Shown here in pieces: positions 13,888 to 14,834 of a stretch of DNA of 14,834 bases. The position numbers were made by a program, and so were the translations under genes. The notes under the pieces are model-generated. The model saw only the letters and a list, made by a program, of their open reading frames with translations. It did no database searches and was not told where the DNA came from. Numbering within the stretch: the stretch's first letter is position 1; every line of letters begins with the position of its first letter. The DNA lies in contig CAJWBT010000019.1 in NCBI GenBank assembly GCA_913020235.1, forward strand, positions 1-14,834, written 5' to 3'. The stretch is from an uncultured Chloroflexota bacterium (GTDB lineage Bacteria; Chloroflexota; Dehalococcoidia; UBA3495).

Positions 13888-13930
13888 TGAGTCGCCCCTT
13901 AGTTCGACTGCCTCGGGACCTGCAACCTTT

Positions 13931-13952
13931 GCCCGGCGTCGGCGAACCGGGC
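13931..13952. repeat. GCCCGG/CCGGGC hairpin upstream of the CoA-transferase gene
   Basis: A 6-bp GC-only stem with a 10-base loop, 44 bp upstream of the CoA-transferase ATG. No T-run on the minus strand. It could be a leader structure or an operator. Confidence 0.35.
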
Positions 13953-14016
13953 GGCGTTCCGCAGGTAGGTGGAGGCAGCGTCTAGCAGCATTTATCCAAG
14001 TAGCTTTCCGCCTTGG

Positions 14017-14100
14017 TTCGACGGCTCACCACGAACGGAGTCCGCCCCCCTCATCATTCCGGCAAGCTCGGCCCAGGCTCTGAGCCTGCTGAAGGACCGG
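14017..14100. repeat. Degenerate REP-like palindromic repeat
   Basis: TTCGACGGCTCACCACGAAC with a following GG (14017-14038) and CTGAGCCTGCTGAAGGACCG with a following G (14080-14100) resemble the two arms of the widespread palindromic repeat of the type TTCGACAGGCTCAGGACGAA (recalled, not searched). A small hairpin AGGCT/AGCCT lies at 14075-14087. The arms are diverged, so this is probably an old copy. Confidence 0.4.
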
Positions 14101-14191
14101 AAGGGAGCACCGAATAGGTCTTCGGATAGGCCCCCACCTGGCGATTGGCGCCGCCGGCAGGGACGCTCAGGGGCAGCGTCCCTTGAAGAGG

Positions 14192-14635
14192 CTATTTCGT
14201 GATGGAAGCGAAGCCTACCACCACCTTGGCCTGCCGCTGGTTCTCTCCCCACACCTCCATTTCCAGGCGGGTCTTGTCCCCTTCTTGGACCTTCTCAATG
14301 ACCTTCACTTTGGTCGTAATGGTATCGTCCGCGAGGAGGACACCGACGTAATGCGCATCGATCTTGCCCCCGGTAAACCAGGCCATACCGAAGAAATTGA
14401 TCATCATCTCTTCCAAGCAGGCAAACATCTGGGGCCCGGCGACTATGGGAGCGGGGCGGCCCAGTTTCTTCGCTACTTCGTAGCTGGTGTGCTGGTTTAC
14501 CTCGTCATGGCCGTACTTGTTCAACCCGGGCCAGCCGGAGAAAAGGCGCATGTGCCCGATGCTCATCGGCCAGGATACGCTCGGTAGCTCAAAACCTACT
14601 TCAATGTCTGCAATATCCGCTGCACTGGTGGTCAT
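14192..14635 (-). CDS. MaoC-like single-hotdog acyl-CoA hydratase
   Basis: 147 residues, one hotdog domain. MaoC/hydratase-2 proteins add water to trans-2-enoyl-CoA giving (R)-3-hydroxyacyl-CoA. The active-site motif D-x-N-P-x-H appears in modified form as DEVNQH (residues 44-49): Asp and His keep the five-residue spacing, but Asn is one place later and Pro is missing. It is followed by SYEVAKKLGRPAPIVAGPQMFACL (51-74), like the 'A-x-x-x-G-x-x-x-P-I-A-x-G' hotdog helix region. Small proteins like this often work as heterodimers with a MaoC-N-type partner, and the gene 49 bp upstream encodes exactly such a tail. RBS AGGAGGA lies 5 bases before the ATG. The CoA-transferase gene follows on the same strand after 304 bp. 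An alternative is a non-catalytic or thioesterase-like hotdog. Confidence 0.85.
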   Translation of the reverse strand: MTTSAADIADIEVGFELPSVSWPMSIGHMRLFSGWPGLNKYGHDEVNQHTSYEVAKKLGRPAPIVAGPQMFACLEEMMINFFGMAWFTGGKIDAHYVGVLLADDTITTKVKVIEKVQEGDKTRLEMEVWGENQRQAKVVVGFASITK

Positions 14636-14684
14636 TACAATCCTCCTTTGGACAGTAGGACAATTACCTGTTCACAATTGTCGT

Positions 14685-14834
14685 CTAGCGATATTGGACC
14701 TTTTGGCCGGCGGGCAGGGCGCACTGGAGGTGCCTGATCACCATCACCTCGTCACCGCTTTCATCACGTACGGTAAATTCCCACACGGTATAGTACTTGC
14801 CCCGCTTTTCGTATTTCTCCGTGAGCTTTCCCTG
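14685..14834 (-). CDS. MaoC N-terminal-domain-like dehydratase, C-terminal tail only
   Basis: The minus-strand frame is open to the right edge of the window and ends with TAG at 14687-14685, giving 49 residues. EKYEKRGKYYTVWEFTVRDESGDEVMVIRH resembles the end of the MaoC_dehydrat_N/FAS1-type hotdog: 'Y-x-K-R-G-K-Y-Y' followed by a strand and 'D-E-x-G-x-x-V-x-x-x-x'. The next gene downstream is a single-domain MaoC protein, which supports a two-subunit hydratase. The N-terminal part lies outside the window. Confidence 0.6.
   Translation of the reverse strand, partial: QGKLTEKYEKRGKYYTVWEFTVRDESGDEVMVIRHLQCALPAGQKVQYR

Larger units (their letters stand above)
13888..14191. other. 304-bp gap with REP-like and GC-rich hairpin sequences; no gene seen
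   Basis: Between the CoA-transferase and MaoC genes. It contains a GCCCGG/CCGGGC hairpin (13931-13952) and a degenerate palindromic repeat (14017-14100). The open frames here (13598-14083 plus, 13969-14202 plus, 13992-14252 minus) are Arg/Pro/Ser-rich and overlap real genes, so none is called. Confidence 0.55.

Noticed and set aside
12637..14834. Mesaconyl-CoA branch of the 3-hydroxypropionate bicycle (CoA-transferase plus MaoC hydratase)
   Set aside because: Known mesaconyl-CoA hydratases are about twice as long, and no lyase or other bicycle gene is present; the family match alone is too weak.

Overview
The window is chromosomal DNA from a high-GC bacterium. The gene mix suggests a Dehalococcoidia/SAR202-like member of Chloroflexota: an AOR-family oxidoreductase, an enoyl-CoA hydratase, a CaiB-type CoA-transferase with small MaoC hydratases, a DUF1445 protein, a small HTH/zinc-finger protein, and a lipoprotein with a long Pro/Thr/Ala linker. 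This placement is inferred from gene content and style; no rRNA or other marker gene is present.

Layout. (1) Bases 1-4734, all plus strand: the C-terminal part of a tungsten-type aldehyde:ferredoxin oxidoreductase, a non-coding gap holding a MITE-like palindromic element, a crotonase, a D-glutamate cyclase/putative hydro-lyase (DUF1445), and a glycerol kinase. Gaps of about 180-420 bp argue against one tight operon. (2) Bases 4940-10246, minus strand: a lipoprotein gene followed by a very large exported protein of 1464 residues. That protein has a signal peptide, a seven-repeat propeller, ten DUF5666-like repeats and a Ser/Asp-rich 12-residue tandem repeat tail encoded by 36-bp DNA repeats. 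A perfect CRP-type palindrome (TGTGA-N6-TCACA) lies upstream of the lipoprotein gene. (3) Bases 10247-11377: mostly non-coding and less GC-rich in part, with one small HTH plus zinc-finger gene on the minus strand and several perfect inverted repeats. (4) Bases 11378-12454, plus strand: a promoter, an SPFH-domain membrane protein, and a 63-residue ribbon-helix-helix protein 6 bp downstream. (5) Bases 12637-14834, minus strand: the tail of a MaoC-N-like protein, a single-hotdog MaoC-like hydratase and a CaiB/BaiF CoA-transferase, an acyl-CoA cluster read right to left.

Working together: the AOR, crotonase, MaoC pair and CoA-transferase fit acid/acyl-CoA metabolism. The lipoprotein and the giant repeat protein look like a co-transcribed cell-surface module. 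The SPFH and RHH genes look like a two-gene unit with its own promoter. The items most worth a second look are the giant surface protein, the SPFH-RHH pair, the MITE-like element and its isolated end copy 11 kb away, and the CRP-type box. No CRISPR array, tRNA, rRNA or transposase gene was found.
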